Assembly: GCA_964418645.1 (NCBI GenBank)
Contig: CAYQME010000003.1
Location: forward strand, 1 to 64,000
Reading direction: 5' to 3'
Source: JAADHG01 sp964418645
GTDB lineage: Bacteria > Bacteroidota > Bacteroidia > Flavobacteriales > Flavobacteriaceae
DNA length: 64,000 bases
The position numbers were made by a program, and so were the translations under genes. Shown here piece by piece: positions 7,011-15,561 of this stretch. Every line of letters starts with the position of its first letter. Within the stretch, counting starts at the first letter, position 1. The notes beneath the pieces were generated by a model. The model was not told the DNA's origin, made no database searches, and saw only the letters and a program-made list of their open reading frames with translations.

Positions 7011-8420
7011 TTACCTAAAAAAGTACCTTACTTTTTCACCTTTGTTATTTATAAGTTCAATGCGTAACGATTCATTATAAGAACGTTTATTTTTTATTCT
7101 TTCTACATCTTCAATCGTTTGTATTTTTACACCATTTATTGCTGTAACTATATCACCTTCTTGAATTCCATATTCTTCCCATTCTTTTTTGTAGTTATCA
7201 TTAAATCTTGAAATTTTTAAACCATTTATAGAGCCATGTTGTTTCAGTTCACTTTTAGAAGCATTTTTTAATGTGCCAATAATTGGAAAAGTAATACTTA
7301 CATTTTTTAGAAGTTTTACAAGAATTGTTTTTTGATTGCCATCTCTTAAGACAGTAACATTAACAATATCATTTGGGCGTTTTGTATTTAAGAATCCTTT
7401 TAAATCTGAGAATTTATTAATCTTAATATCATCCAATTGTTTAATTATATCTCCTGATTCTATACCAGCTTTATCTGCGCCAGAATCTTCTTCAACAGAA
7501 TCCACATAGAACCCTTCAGTTTCATCAATGCCTAAATTTTCAGCATTTGCGGTATTGAGTTCGCCTCCCATAATACCAAGAATAACATTTTGTACATTGC
7601 CAAACTCCATAATGTCTTCAACCACTTTTCTGGCTATATTGCTGGGTACAGCAAACGAATATCCAACATAATTACCAGTTTGTGACGTAATTGCCGTATT
7701 TATACCAATTAGATCTCCATTTGTATTTACTAAAGCACCTCCAGAATTTCCAGGATTTACTGCAGCATCTGTTTGAATATAAGATTGAATATTTCCACCA
7801 GATAAATCTCTTGATTTTGCACTAATAATTCCTGCAGTAACTGTAGATGTTAAATTAAACGGATTTCCAACTGCTAGAACCCATTCTCCAATTTTAGCGC
7901 TATCACTATCACCAAATGTTGTGTATGGTAAGTCTTCATCTGTGTCAATTTTTAAAAGTGCAATATCAGTTTTTGGATCTGTTCCAATAAGCTTAGCTTC
8001 ATAAGTTTTATTATGATTTGTTGTAATAGAAATAGATTGTGCGCCATCTACAACATGATTATTGGTAATAATATAGCCATCAGCAGATATAATTACTCCG
8101 GAACCTGTGCCGATTTGTTGATGTTGCGAACGTCTTCCACTAAATAAATCTTGAATAGTCATTTGACCCGAACTTACTGACGTATTCTTTACATGAACTA
8201 CAGTATTTATAGTTTGTTCAGCAGCTGTAGTAAAATCAATAGTTTCACCTTTTACTAAATTTGTTTTAGCTGTCTTGTAATTTACTGGAATTGTAAAAGG
8301 AGACGCTTTTTGTTGCGTTGCTGTAACTGAATTATCATTTTCAATAAAAAGTTTGTAAGTTCCTAAAGTTAAAGCTCCTCCTAATGCTGATACTAAAACG
8401 AGCGTAAAAATCTTTTTCAT
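7011..8420 (-). CDS. HtrA/DegP-family periplasmic serine protease with two PDZ domains
   Basis: Envelope quality-control protease and chaperone. An N-terminal membrane/signal segment (about 1-22) is followed by a trypsin-like domain. The catalytic triad is visible: His122 in ITNNHVVDG, Asp152 in DPKTDIALLK and Ser226 in NPGNSGGAL. Two PDZ domains follow, about 277-375 (contains GADKAGIESGDIIKQLDD) and about 390-469 (contains YGIQEGDIVTAINGVKIQ). The 469 residues match the DegP/DegQ class. Between triad and substrate loop lies SGRRSQHQQIGTGSGVI, the LA-loop region typical of these enzymes. It is divergently transcribed from dapF, with about 155 bases between the starts. I see no clear stress-sigma promoter. 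Confidence 0.95.
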   Translation of the reverse strand: MKKIFTLVLVSALGGALTLGTYKLFIENDNSVTATQQKASPFTIPVNYKTAKTNLVKGETIDFTTAAEQTINTVVHVKNTSVSSGQMTIQDLFSGRRSQHQQIGTGSGVIISADGYIITNNHVVDGAQSISITTNHNKTYEAKLIGTDPKTDIALLKIDTDEDLPYTTFGDSDSAKIGEWVLAVGNPFNLTSTVTAGIISAKSRDLSGGNIQSYIQTDAAVNPGNSGGALVNTNGDLIGINTAITSQTGNYVGYSFAVPSNIARKVVEDIMEFGNVQNVILGIMGGELNTANAENLGIDETEGFYVDSVEEDSGADKAGIESGDIIKQLDDIKINKFSDLKGFLNTKRPNDIVNVTVLRDGNQKTILVKLLKNVSITFPIIGTLKNASKSELKQHGSINGLKISRFNDNYKKEWEEYGIQEGDIVTAINGVKIQTIEDVERIKNKRSYNESLRIELINNKGEKVRYFFR

Positions 8421-8557
8421 TTTATTTGAAATTTAATGGTTTATTGAATTTATAACGATTAAAATTAAAAACTTATTGAATCAGTATTTTAGTTTTAACG
8501 ATTTTTAACGTGCTTTTTAACTATGATTTAACACTACACAATACAGTTTAATATTTA

Positions 8558-8565
8558 TATCTTTG
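8558..8565 (+). promoter_or_regulatory. -7 box (TATCTTTG) just upstream of dapF
   Basis: TATCTTTG fits TAnnTTTG. Transcription starting 3-5 bases downstream would leave a leader of only about 6 bases before the ATG at 8575. The TTG at 8563 is inside this box, which argues against it as a start codon. Confidence 0.55.
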
Positions 8566-8574
8566 TTTACTCTT

Positions 8575-9354
8575 ATGAAGTATATTTTTTACAAATACCA
8601 AGGCACAGGAAACGACTTTGTGATTATTGATAATCGAAATCAGATTTTCGATAAAGATAATACCAAATTTATTCAACAGATATGTAATAGACATTTTGGT
8701 GTTGGTGCAGATGGACTTATTTTGTTGGAAAACCATCATACAGCAGATTTTACAATGATTTACTTTAATGCCGATGGTAATAAAAGTTCTATGTGTGGTA
8801 ATGGAGCACGTTGTATGGTAGCCTTTGCGAAATATTTAGACATTATAGAGAATGAAGCTACGTTTGAAGCTATTGATGGCATGCATCATGCTTTTATTGA
8901 AGATTGTATTGTGAAGCTACAAATGCAAAATGTATCTGATTTTAAAAAACAGGATGATTATGTGTTTCTTGATACAGGTTCCCCACATCATGTTGAGTTT
9001 AATAATAATTTAAATCAACTTAATGTAAAAATAGAAGGAAGGAAAATTAGATGTAGCAAGCTTTATAACAAAGAAGGCGCCAATATTAATTTTGTTGAAA
9101 AAATTAATAATGAAATTTTTGCAGTAAGAACATATGAAAGAGGCGTTGAAGATGAAACCTTGTCCTGTGGAACAGGAGTAACAGCAGTTGCTTTAGCAAT
9201 GCGTTATATTGGAGAAACAGAGAAAAACTTGCTAACAATAAAAACTGAAGGAGGCGATTTACAAGTATCTTTTAAAAAAGATAGTAACGGATTTAATGAT
9301 GTTTGGTTAATTGGGTTAGCAACTTTGGTTTTTAAAGGAGAATTAGAATGGTAA
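8575..9354 (+). CDS. dapF: Diaminopimelate epimerase
   Basis: Converts LL- to meso-diaminopimelate, the last step before lysine and peptidoglycan cross-link supply. The 259 residues start MKYIFYKYQGTGNDFVIID. Both catalytic cysteines are in place: SSMCGNGARC (residues about 73-82) and ETLSCGTGVTAVAL near residue 200. It heads a plus-strand run in which the next gene overlaps by 7 bases and mltG follows, so cell-wall precursor synthesis and glycan processing are co-transcribed. dapA is 21 kb away. Start chosen at 8575 because the alternative TTG lies inside the promoter box. Confidence 0.97.
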   Translation: MKYIFYKYQGTGNDFVIIDNRNQIFDKDNTKFIQQICNRHFGVGADGLILLENHHTADFTMIYFNADGNKSSMCGNGARCMVAFAKYLDIIENEATFEAIDGMHHAFIEDCIVKLQMQNVSDFKKQDDYVFLDTGSPHHVEFNNNLNQLNVKIEGRKIRCSKLYNKEGANINFVEKINNEIFAVRTYERGVEDETLSCGTGVTAVALAMRYIGETEKNLLTIKTEGGDLQVSFKKDSNGFNDVWLIGLATLVFKGELEW

Positions 9355-9881
9355 CATTAAAAGGAAAACAAGTTTATTTACGTGCTTTAGAGCCTGAAGA
9401 TCTTGACTTTATATTCGAAATAGAAAATGATGAGCATATTTGGGAAATAAGCAGTACAAAAACGCCATACTCTAAATATTTAATTAAACAATACCTTGAA
9501 CATGCCCATAAAGACATTTATGAAGTAAAGCAATTGCGTTTGGTCATTACTACTTATGATGATATTACAATAGGGATGATTGATATTTTTGACTTCGATT
9601 TTTCAAATAAACGCGCAGGTGTTGGCATTTTAATTAAAGCAGTTAAAAATAGACAACAAGGATATGGAGCCGAAGCTTTACAATTGTTAGCCGATTATTG
9701 TTTTAAACATTTACACTTGCACCAATTGTATTGTAATATATCAGAAGATAACAACGCAAGTATCAAGCTTTTTAAAAATCAAGGATTTAACAAAGTAGGT
9801 TTAAAAAAAGATTGGAATCTGGTTAACGGAAACTATAAAAACGAATACTCATTTCAACTTATAAATACCAATGTACATTAA
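9348..9881 (+). CDS. RimJ/RimL-type GNAT N-acetyltransferase
   Basis: Transfers acetyl from acetyl-CoA to an amine; substrate unknown. The 177-residue protein has the RimJ/RimL layout: N-terminal VTLKGKQVYLRALEPEDLDF, central acetyl-CoA site around KNRQQGYGAEALQLLADYCF, and C-terminal SIKLFKNQGFNKVGLKKDW. The start overlaps the dapF stop by 7 bases and its end overlaps mltG by 11, so it is translationally coupled within that operon. Its conserved position between dapF and mltG in related genomes (from memory) hints at an envelope-related or protein-modifying role, but nothing in the sequence identifies the target. Confidence 0.88.
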   Translation: MVTLKGKQVYLRALEPEDLDFIFEIENDEHIWEISSTKTPYSKYLIKQYLEHAHKDIYEVKQLRLVITTYDDITIGMIDIFDFDFSNKRAGVGILIKAVKNRQQGYGAEALQLLADYCFKHLHLHQLYCNISEDNNASIKLFKNQGFNKVGLKKDWNLVNGNYKNEYSFQLINTNVH

Positions 9882-10914
9882 AAAAATACTTTTAACGGTT
9901 GTACTAATCGGACTTATTATAGCTGGTTATTTTGCATATTATATATATTCAGCGATGTTTGTGCCTAATACCAAGTTTAACAATGACGAAGTTTATATTT
10001 ATATAGAATCTACGGCGACATATCAAGATGTTAGAGAAGGTTTAGAACCGCTTTTAAAAGATATTAAAACATTTGACGCTTTAGCTTCAAGAAAAAAATA
10101 TACTATAAATATTAAGGCAGGTAAATATCGTATTAAGAAGGATATGACCAATAACGATATTATTAATTCCATACGCAGTCATAACATTCCTGTAAAAGTA
10201 TCTTTTAATAATCAGAATTCACTTGAGCAATTGGCTGGTCGGATTTCTCAACAAATTGAAGCTGATAGCTTGTCTTTAATTACTGCGTTTCAAGATTCAA
10301 CATTTATTAAAACAAATGGTTTTAATACTGCCACTGCTTTAGGTATATATTTGCCAAATAGTTATGAATTTTTCTGGAATACGTCTGCTGTAAGCTTTAG
10401 AGCAAGAATGTTGAAAGAGTACCATAGATTTTGGAATACAACAAGATTAGAAAAGGCTAAGGCAATGGGATTAAAACCTGAAGAGGTAATAGCATTGGCA
10501 TCTATTGTGCAAGAGGAATCAAAACAAAAAATCGAGCAACCCAGAATTGCAGGAGTCTACATAAATCGTTTAAAAAATAATTGGCCATTGCAGGCAGATC
10601 CAACATTAAAATTTGCTGCTTATAAATTACCAAAATATAAAAACACAATTATTAGACGTGTGTTAAATGTACACAAAGCTATAGATTCTCCATACAATAC
10701 ATATAAAAATACAGGATTACCTCCAGGTTTAATTGCAATGCCAGATATTTCAACAATTGATGCTGTTTTAAACTACGAGAAGCACAGATATTTTTATTTT
10801 GCGGCCGATGCTAAAAAACCTGGTTTTCATAGGTTTGCAAAGACGTTATCTCAACATAATCAGAATGCGAGAGATTATCAGAGGTATTTGTCGCAACAAG
10901 GTGTAAGACGTTAA
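9871..10914 (+). CDS. mltG: Endolytic peptidoglycan transglycosylase MltG (YceG-like)
   Basis: Inner-membrane lytic transglycosylase that cuts nascent glycan strands and so sets chain length. One N-terminal transmembrane helix (about 5-28, ILLTVVLIGLIIAGYFAYYI) anchors a periplasmic domain. A LysM-like subdomain precedes the YceG catalytic core. ALASIVQEESKQ at about 209-219 holds the catalytic Glu, and YNTYKNTGLPPGLIAMPD is the other signature block. At 347 residues it is full length. It is third in the dapF operon and overlaps the acetyltransferase. Confidence 0.95.
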   Translation: MYIKKILLTVVLIGLIIAGYFAYYIYSAMFVPNTKFNNDEVYIYIESTATYQDVREGLEPLLKDIKTFDALASRKKYTINIKAGKYRIKKDMTNNDIINSIRSHNIPVKVSFNNQNSLEQLAGRISQQIEADSLSLITAFQDSTFIKTNGFNTATALGIYLPNSYEFFWNTSAVSFRARMLKEYHRFWNTTRLEKAKAMGLKPEEVIALASIVQEESKQKIEQPRIAGVYINRLKNNWPLQADPTLKFAAYKLPKYKNTIIRRVLNVHKAIDSPYNTYKNTGLPPGLIAMPDISTIDAVLNYEKHRYFYFAADAKKPGFHRFAKTLSQHNQNARDYQRYLSQQGVRR

Positions 10915-10917
10915 ATC

Positions 10918-11829
10918 TTGAAAAATCAAATTACATATGTTACTCTTTTTGTTTTAATAAGCACATTTTCTTTTGCTCAAAATAATACCACATCTTTTTT
11001 TAAACCAAGTGATACTTTGCATATTTCCCGACGTAATGCTGTAATTATTACAGAAGCATCGTTAGGAGCAGTTACCTTAATAGGATTAAACAATTTATGG
11101 TATAAAGATTTTCCACGTTCAAAGTTTCATGCTATTAATGATTTTAATGAATGGAAGCAAATGGATAAGCTAGGACATGCATTTACATCATACCAACTAG
11201 GAAGAGTAGGAGCAGATGTGTTAAACTGGAGTGGAGTAAGTAAAAAAAATCAACTTGTTTATGGTGCAACTTTGGGCTTTACTTTTTTGACAGCTGTCGA
11301 AATTTTTGATGGATACTCAAAAGAGTGGGGGTTTTCTTGGTCAGATATTGGTGCAAATGCTTTGGGGGCAGGATTATTTATTGGACAAGAATTATTATGG
11401 GAAGAGCAGCGACTACAATTAAAATTTTCTTTCCACAATACAAAGTACGCAAAACTACGCCCAGATAAGTTGGGAGAGAACTTTTTGCAAGAAATTATAA
11501 AGGATTATAATGGACAAACCTATTGGTTAAGTACTAATTTACACTCTTTTTTTAAAGATAGTAAAATCCCTAAGTGGCTCAACATTGCTGTAGGCTATGG
11601 GGTTGATGGCTTATTAACCGGAGTAAATGAGCCTGTTGATAATTTGTTTACAAATCAAGACCGAATTCGACAGTATTATTTAAGTTTTGACGTAAATTTG
11701 TCTAAGATTAAAACAGAATCAAAGGTTTTAAAAACTATATTTTCTGTATTAAATGTAATAAAAGTACCTCTCCCTACAATCTCGATTAATAGCAAAAAAA
11801 GAGTTGTATTTCATCTGTTCTACTTCTAG
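10918..11829 (+). CDS. DUF2279-like exported protein
   Basis: 303 residues with a signal peptide (about 1-20, ends STFSFAQ). The middle has the pattern of DUF2279/YfiM-type proteins: WKQMDKLGHAFTSYQLGRVG with a conserved His, followed by EIFDGYSKEWGFSWSDIGAN and an amphipathic C-terminal half. Function is unknown; membrane-associated or outer-membrane location is inferred from the signal and glycine/aromatic pattern. The start is TTG at 10918, three bases past the mltG stop. No ATG keeps the signal peptide, so TTG is well supported. It belongs to the dapF-mltG transcription unit. Confidence 0.75.
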   Translation: MKNQITYVTLFVLISTFSFAQNNTTSFFKPSDTLHISRRNAVIITEASLGAVTLIGLNNLWYKDFPRSKFHAINDFNEWKQMDKLGHAFTSYQLGRVGADVLNWSGVSKKNQLVYGATLGFTFLTAVEIFDGYSKEWGFSWSDIGANALGAGLFIGQELLWEEQRLQLKFSFHNTKYAKLRPDKLGENFLQEIIKDYNGQTYWLSTNLHSFFKDSKIPKWLNIAVGYGVDGLLTGVNEPVDNLFTNQDRIRQYYLSFDVNLSKIKTESKVLKTIFSVLNVIKVPLPTISINSKKRVVFHLFYF

Positions 11830-11851
11830 ATAATACACTTAAACGATTAAT

Positions 11852-11882
11852 TTTGAATATATTAAAAAAATGTGTAATTTTG
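11852..11882 (+). promoter_or_regulatory. Canonical Bacteroidota promoter for the lysozyme-like gene
   Basis: TTTG (11852-11855), exactly 19 bases, then TAATTTTG (11875-11882). Both elements match consensus. The start codon follows 55 bases later. Confidence 0.75.
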
Positions 11883-11937
11883 CACGCTGAAATTTGAGAC
11901 CGATTTTAAAATAAAAAAGGTTCATAAATTTTAAATT

Positions 11938-12591
11938 ATGTATAAAGGATTAGTAGCATATTCAGTTATTCCGGTTTTGCTTTTTGCAGCTTTTATTACA
12001 GCAATAAGCTCAAGTGATACTTTGGACATGAACAAGTATTCTGTTCAAGGTTTAGATCTTAGTTATAATGTGACTAGTGATGCACCTATTGCGGATGTTT
12101 CTAAAGATATAAATTTAAGCTCTCCACATTTAGGAAAATCGTTTGTTGGTTTTAAAGAAGCTTTAGCTTTTAAAGAATCACGGGGAAATTATTTCACAGT
12201 GAATACTTTAGGATATTTAGGAAAGTATCAATTTGGAAAAAACACTTTAAAGTTAATAGGGATATACAATACTAACCAGTTTTTGAATAATCCTGAACTT
12301 CAAGAAAGTGCTTTTATAGCATATACTGCTCGAAACAAATGGGTATTGCGTAGAGATATTAAGCGTTTTGTTGGTAAATATATTGATGGTGTTTTAGTTA
12401 CTGAGTCGGGTATTTTAGCTGCAGCTCATCTTGCAGGTCCTGGAAGCGTGAAGAAATACTTGAGAAGCTATGGCGCAGTTGGTTTTACAGATGCGTATGG
12501 AACTACTGTTAGAAAATATATGAAAAAGTTTTCTGGGTATGATACATCTTTCATTATTCCAAACAAAAAAGCTAAGGCTAGTTTGCTTTAA
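11938..12591 (+). CDS. Lysozyme/transglycosylase-like peptidoglycan hydrolase
   Basis: Probably cleaves peptidoglycan in the periplasm. The 217 residues start with a membrane or signal segment (about 6-24). The lysozyme-like fold follows: GFKEALAFKESRGNY places a likely catalytic Glu at residue 80, then NTLGYLGKYQFGKNTLKLIG and ILAAAHLAGPGSVKKYLRSYG, which is the usual substrate-groove region of goose-type/SLT-like domains. The mature N-terminus has no LysM domain. It has its own promoter and lies after the dapF-mltG operon, so several consecutive genes here concern the cell wall. The convergent methyltransferase gene ends 7 bases beyond its stop. Confidence 0.8.
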   Translation: MYKGLVAYSVIPVLLFAAFITAISSSDTLDMNKYSVQGLDLSYNVTSDAPIADVSKDINLSSPHLGKSFVGFKEALAFKESRGNYFTVNTLGYLGKYQFGKNTLKLIGIYNTNQFLNNPELQESAFIAYTARNKWVLRRDIKRFVGKYIDGVLVTESGILAAAHLAGPGSVKKYLRSYGAVGFTDAYGTTVRKYMKKFSGYDTSFIIPNKKAKASLL

Positions 12592-12597
12592 TTTTCA

Positions 12598-13314
12598 TTA
12601 ATCTTTTTGGATAATAAATATTGAAGGTCTTTTATGAAGATTAATATTAGTATGTTTCCAATCTTTAACGGTTAGCGTTTTAATGTATTCTGTGGGTAAT
12701 GTTATATCACAAGCTATACATACTCTAGTATTATTATGTAAAGACATACAAATTTCTTCTAACATTTTATTGTTTCTATAAGGTGTTTCAATAAAGAGTT
12801 GTGATTGATTGTGTTCAAAGGAGATACGTTCAAGTTTTTTTAAAGCTGATTTACGTTCTGATTTATCTATTGGCAAATATCCATTAAAAGTAAATCTTTG
12901 ACCATTCAAACCAGAACTCATAAGTGCTAGTAAAATAGAAGATGGTCCAACTAAAGGGACTACTCTGATATCTTTTTCGTGTGCGATTTTTACAATTTCA
13001 GCACCTGGATCTGCAATTCCAGGGCATCCAGCTTCAGATAATAAGCCTACTGGCCTTCCATTTAAACATGGGTTTAGGTAGCTTGGTAACTCGCTTGTTT
13101 CAGTATATTTATTTATGATGTGAATATTTAAGGATTCTTGTGACTTGTTTGAACTAATTTTTTTTATGAATCTTCGTGCAGTTTTTTCATTTTCAACAAT
13201 GTAGTCATCAACAGTTTCTATGATCTTTTTAATTGAAATTGGGAGTACTTCTAATGGCGCATTATCACCTAACCTAGTAGGAATTAGATATAGCTTTCCT
13301 TTTGCTTTAGTCAT
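12598..13314 (-). CDS. RsmI-like SAM-dependent methyltransferase (tetrapyrrole methylase fold)
   Basis: 238 residues of the tetrapyrrole-methylase fold that includes RsmI. Visible blocks are GKLYLIPTRLGD near the N-terminus, VGLLSEAGCPGIADPGAEIV (the SAM-binding GxPxxxDPG-type loop), PLVGPSSILLALMSSGLNGQ and FIETPYRNN. Bacteroidota carry this shorter paralogue besides the true RsmI, so 16S rRNA C1402 2'-O-methylation should not be assumed. In related genomes it tends to lie near dnaA and a tyrosine phosphatase (from memory); here two PQQ-dehydrogenase genes separate them. Its start codon overlaps the stop of the upstream dehydrogenase gene by one base. Confidence 0.88.
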   Translation of the reverse strand: MTKAKGKLYLIPTRLGDNAPLEVLPISIKKIIETVDDYIVENEKTARRFIKKISSNKSQESLNIHIINKYTETSELPSYLNPCLNGRPVGLLSEAGCPGIADPGAEIVKIAHEKDIRVVPLVGPSSILLALMSSGLNGQRFTFNGYLPIDKSERKSALKKLERISFEHNQSQLFIETPYRNNKMLEEICMSLHNNTRVCIACDITLPTEYIKTLTVKDWKHTNINLHKRPSIFIIQKD

Positions 13315-15494
13315 TATTTGATTATTAATTTTTTATAGGATGTTTCATTATTAGCTTTTACTACTGAAATAATGTACAATCCTTTAGAGAAGGTATTTAC
13401 TGTAATATTAAACAGATTATTCGAAAACGATTCTTCAGTTTTTATATGTTTACCTAAGATATCGAAAAAAGCAATCATTTTTGGCAATGCATCTTCATCA
13501 AAACTAAAGGAAACCGCATTCCTTGCAGGATTAGGATACATTGTAAAGCTATAATCTATTCCACTTTCTTCAATGATGCCATCACAGTTTTCATCAATAG
13601 TATTATCAAGAATTTCAGTTGCATTAGGGTTTATATTTGCATTTGTATCATCACAATCTGTATTATCACTAACAAAGCCATTGGGTTGTGTGTTTGCAGT
13701 TTGACTTATATTAGGGTTACCAAAGGTATCATTATCAGCATCTTCATACCATGTAAGTGAATCTAACCCGTCACAATTTTCGTCAATACCGTTATCAGGA
13801 ATTTCAGTTGTATTAGGGTTTATATTAGCATTTGTATCGTCACAATCTGTATTATCACTAACAAAGCCATTGGGTTGTGTGTTTGCTGTCTGACTTATAT
13901 TTGGATTTCCAAAGGTATCACCATCTGCATCTTCATACCATGTAAATGTATCTATACCATCACAATTTTCATCAATACCGTTATCAGGAATTTCAGTTGC
14001 ATTAGGGTTTATATTAGCATTTGTATCGTCACAATCTGTATTATCACTAACAAAGCCATTGGGTTGTGAGTTTGCTGTCTGATTTACATTAGGGTTTCCA
14101 AAGGTGTCATTATCAGCATCTTCATACCATGTAAGTGAATCTAAACCATCACAATTTTCGTCAATACCGTTATCAGGAATTTCAGTTGCATTAGGGTTTA
14201 TATTTGCATTTGTATCGTCACAATCTGTATTATCACTAACAAAGCCATTGGGTTGTGAGTTTGCTGTCTGACTTACATTAGGGTTTCCAAAGGTATCACT
14301 ATCAGCATCTTCATACCATAAAGATGCAGTATTATCAGCATCAACTATTTTATAAATTGTACCTGAGTTAATGCCAGCAATATATAACTCTCCATTTATA
14401 TCTTCTCCAAAAGTTGTCCAGCCATTTCCATCAAAAACAGTGGAAAAAGACATATCCCAGTTACTACCATTTTCTTTTAAAAAGCCAATTTCATTACTAC
14501 AATAATCAGCAAAAAAATATAAACCACTAAAATTTGAATATATTGTTCCACGATAACGATAACCTCCAGTAATAGAGCATTTGAAATTACCACTATCGGA
14601 ATGAGAATATTCGGCAATTGGGAATGTTAATACACTCGCATCTGGACAGTCAGTATTGTTAAATACGGAATTGCCTTCATAACATCGCCATCCATAATTA
14701 AGTCCTGAAGTGGTTGAAGATACCATATTAATTTCTTCAAATGTACCTTGACCAACATCAGCTATCCATAAATCTCCAATTTGTCTATCAAAAGAAAATC
14801 TCCAAGGGTTTCTTAAACCATAAGCCCAAATTTCATCTAATGTAGTTGCATCACCATCATTAAAAAAAGGATTGCCTGACGGAATAGAATAATTTTTACC
14901 ATTACTTGTATTATTAACATCAATTCTAAGTATTTTTCCTAATAATGTGTTTAAATCTTGTGCGCGATTACCCGGATCTCCACCACTACCACCATCTCCA
15001 GATGAAATGTAAAGATATCCATCCAAACCAAATGCCATGTCTCCACCGTTATGATTACTAAAAGGTTGAGTAATATTTAATAAAACTAATTCAGAATTTG
15101 GGTCAGCAATATTAGCATCTGTATTACTTACTGAGAATCTTGAGACAATAGTATTTCCATTAGTATCTATATAATTTACATAGAAAAAACCATTATTACT
15201 GTAATTTGGATGAAACGCTAAACCCAATAAACCTCTTTCATCACCAATTCCAAAAATATCAATAACTAACCCATTAATATCTAAAAAGGGTGTTGTGTTT
15301 ATAGTGCTATCACTATTCAGTATTTGAATTACCCCATCTTGTTCAACAACAAAAAGTCTATCATCTCCAGCGTTTTTAATATTTACGGGTTTATTGAAAC
15401 CAGTACCAAAACTCAATAGATCAATAGTTTGACTTTTCATTACTATAGGACATAATAAGTATATACTAAAAATTAATAGACGTATTTTGTACAT
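13314..15494 (-). CDS. Secreted PQQ-type sugar dehydrogenase with four MopE-like repeats and T9SS sorting domain
   Basis: 726 residues. Signal peptide at 1-22, then a soluble glucose/sorbosone dehydrogenase beta-propeller (about 25-385). Its blocks include NHNGGDMAFGLDGYLYISSG, GDGGSGGDPGNRAQDLNTLL and WAYGLRNPWRFSFDRQIGD, resembling PQQ-dependent aldose dehydrogenases. Residues 393-644 are four tandem 63-residue repeats, each with an acidic DADxDTFGNPN motif, TDCDDTNANINPN and IDENCDG. They match the MopE/thrombospondin-3-like calcium or metal-binding motif. The C-terminus (about 648-726, MYPNPARNAVSFSF ... KGLYIISVVKANNETSYKKL) is a T9SS type A sorting domain, so the protein should be exported to the cell surface. 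The substrate is unknown. PQQ may have to be scavenged; no pqq genes are visible here. Confidence 0.9.
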   Translation of the reverse strand: MYKIRLLIFSIYLLCPIVMKSQTIDLLSFGTGFNKPVNIKNAGDDRLFVVEQDGVIQILNSDSTINTTPFLDINGLVIDIFGIGDERGLLGLAFHPNYSNNGFFYVNYIDTNGNTIVSRFSVSNTDANIADPNSELVLLNITQPFSNHNGGDMAFGLDGYLYISSGDGGSGGDPGNRAQDLNTLLGKILRIDVNNTSNGKNYSIPSGNPFFNDGDATTLDEIWAYGLRNPWRFSFDRQIGDLWIADVGQGTFEEINMVSSTTSGLNYGWRCYEGNSVFNNTDCPDASVLTFPIAEYSHSDSGNFKCSITGGYRYRGTIYSNFSGLYFFADYCSNEIGFLKENGSNWDMSFSTVFDGNGWTTFGEDINGELYIAGINSGTIYKIVDADNTASLWYEDADSDTFGNPNVSQTANSQPNGFVSDNTDCDDTNANINPNATEIPDNGIDENCDGLDSLTWYEDADNDTFGNPNVNQTANSQPNGFVSDNTDCDDTNANINPNATEIPDNGIDENCDGIDTFTWYEDADGDTFGNPNISQTANTQPNGFVSDNTDCDDTNANINPNTTEIPDNGIDENCDGLDSLTWYEDADNDTFGNPNISQTANTQPNGFVSDNTDCDDTNANINPNATEILDNTIDENCDGIIEESGIDYSFTMYPNPARNAVSFSFDEDALPKMIAFFDILGKHIKTEESFSNNLFNITVNTFSKGLYIISVVKANNETSYKKLIIK
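13563..14318 (-). repeat. Four tandem 189-bp coding repeats
   Basis: Units begin at 14318, 14129, 13940 and 13751 (minus strand) and are exactly 189 bp (63 codons) with only scattered substitutions. Variation is concentrated at DAD(S/N/G)D, N(V/I)(S/N)Q and the last IPDNG/ILDNT. High DNA identity implies recent expansion or homogenisation, and a site prone to copy-number change and to assembly collapse. Confidence 0.95.
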
Positions 15495-15561
15495 AGCAAC
15501 AATTAAATTTTAACTAAAAATACAAAATAATTAAGTAGAAAATTAATTCAAAAGCTTCCTT

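Noticed and set aside
13875..14069. Plus-strand 64-codon frame (Cys/Ile-rich) opposite the MopE-like repeats
   Set aside because: Antisense shadow of the repeated minus-strand coding sequence; composition is dictated by the Asp/Asn-rich repeat.
13563..14318. CRISPR array
   Set aside because: The repeats are 189 bp, directly adjoining and in frame within a gene, with no spacers.
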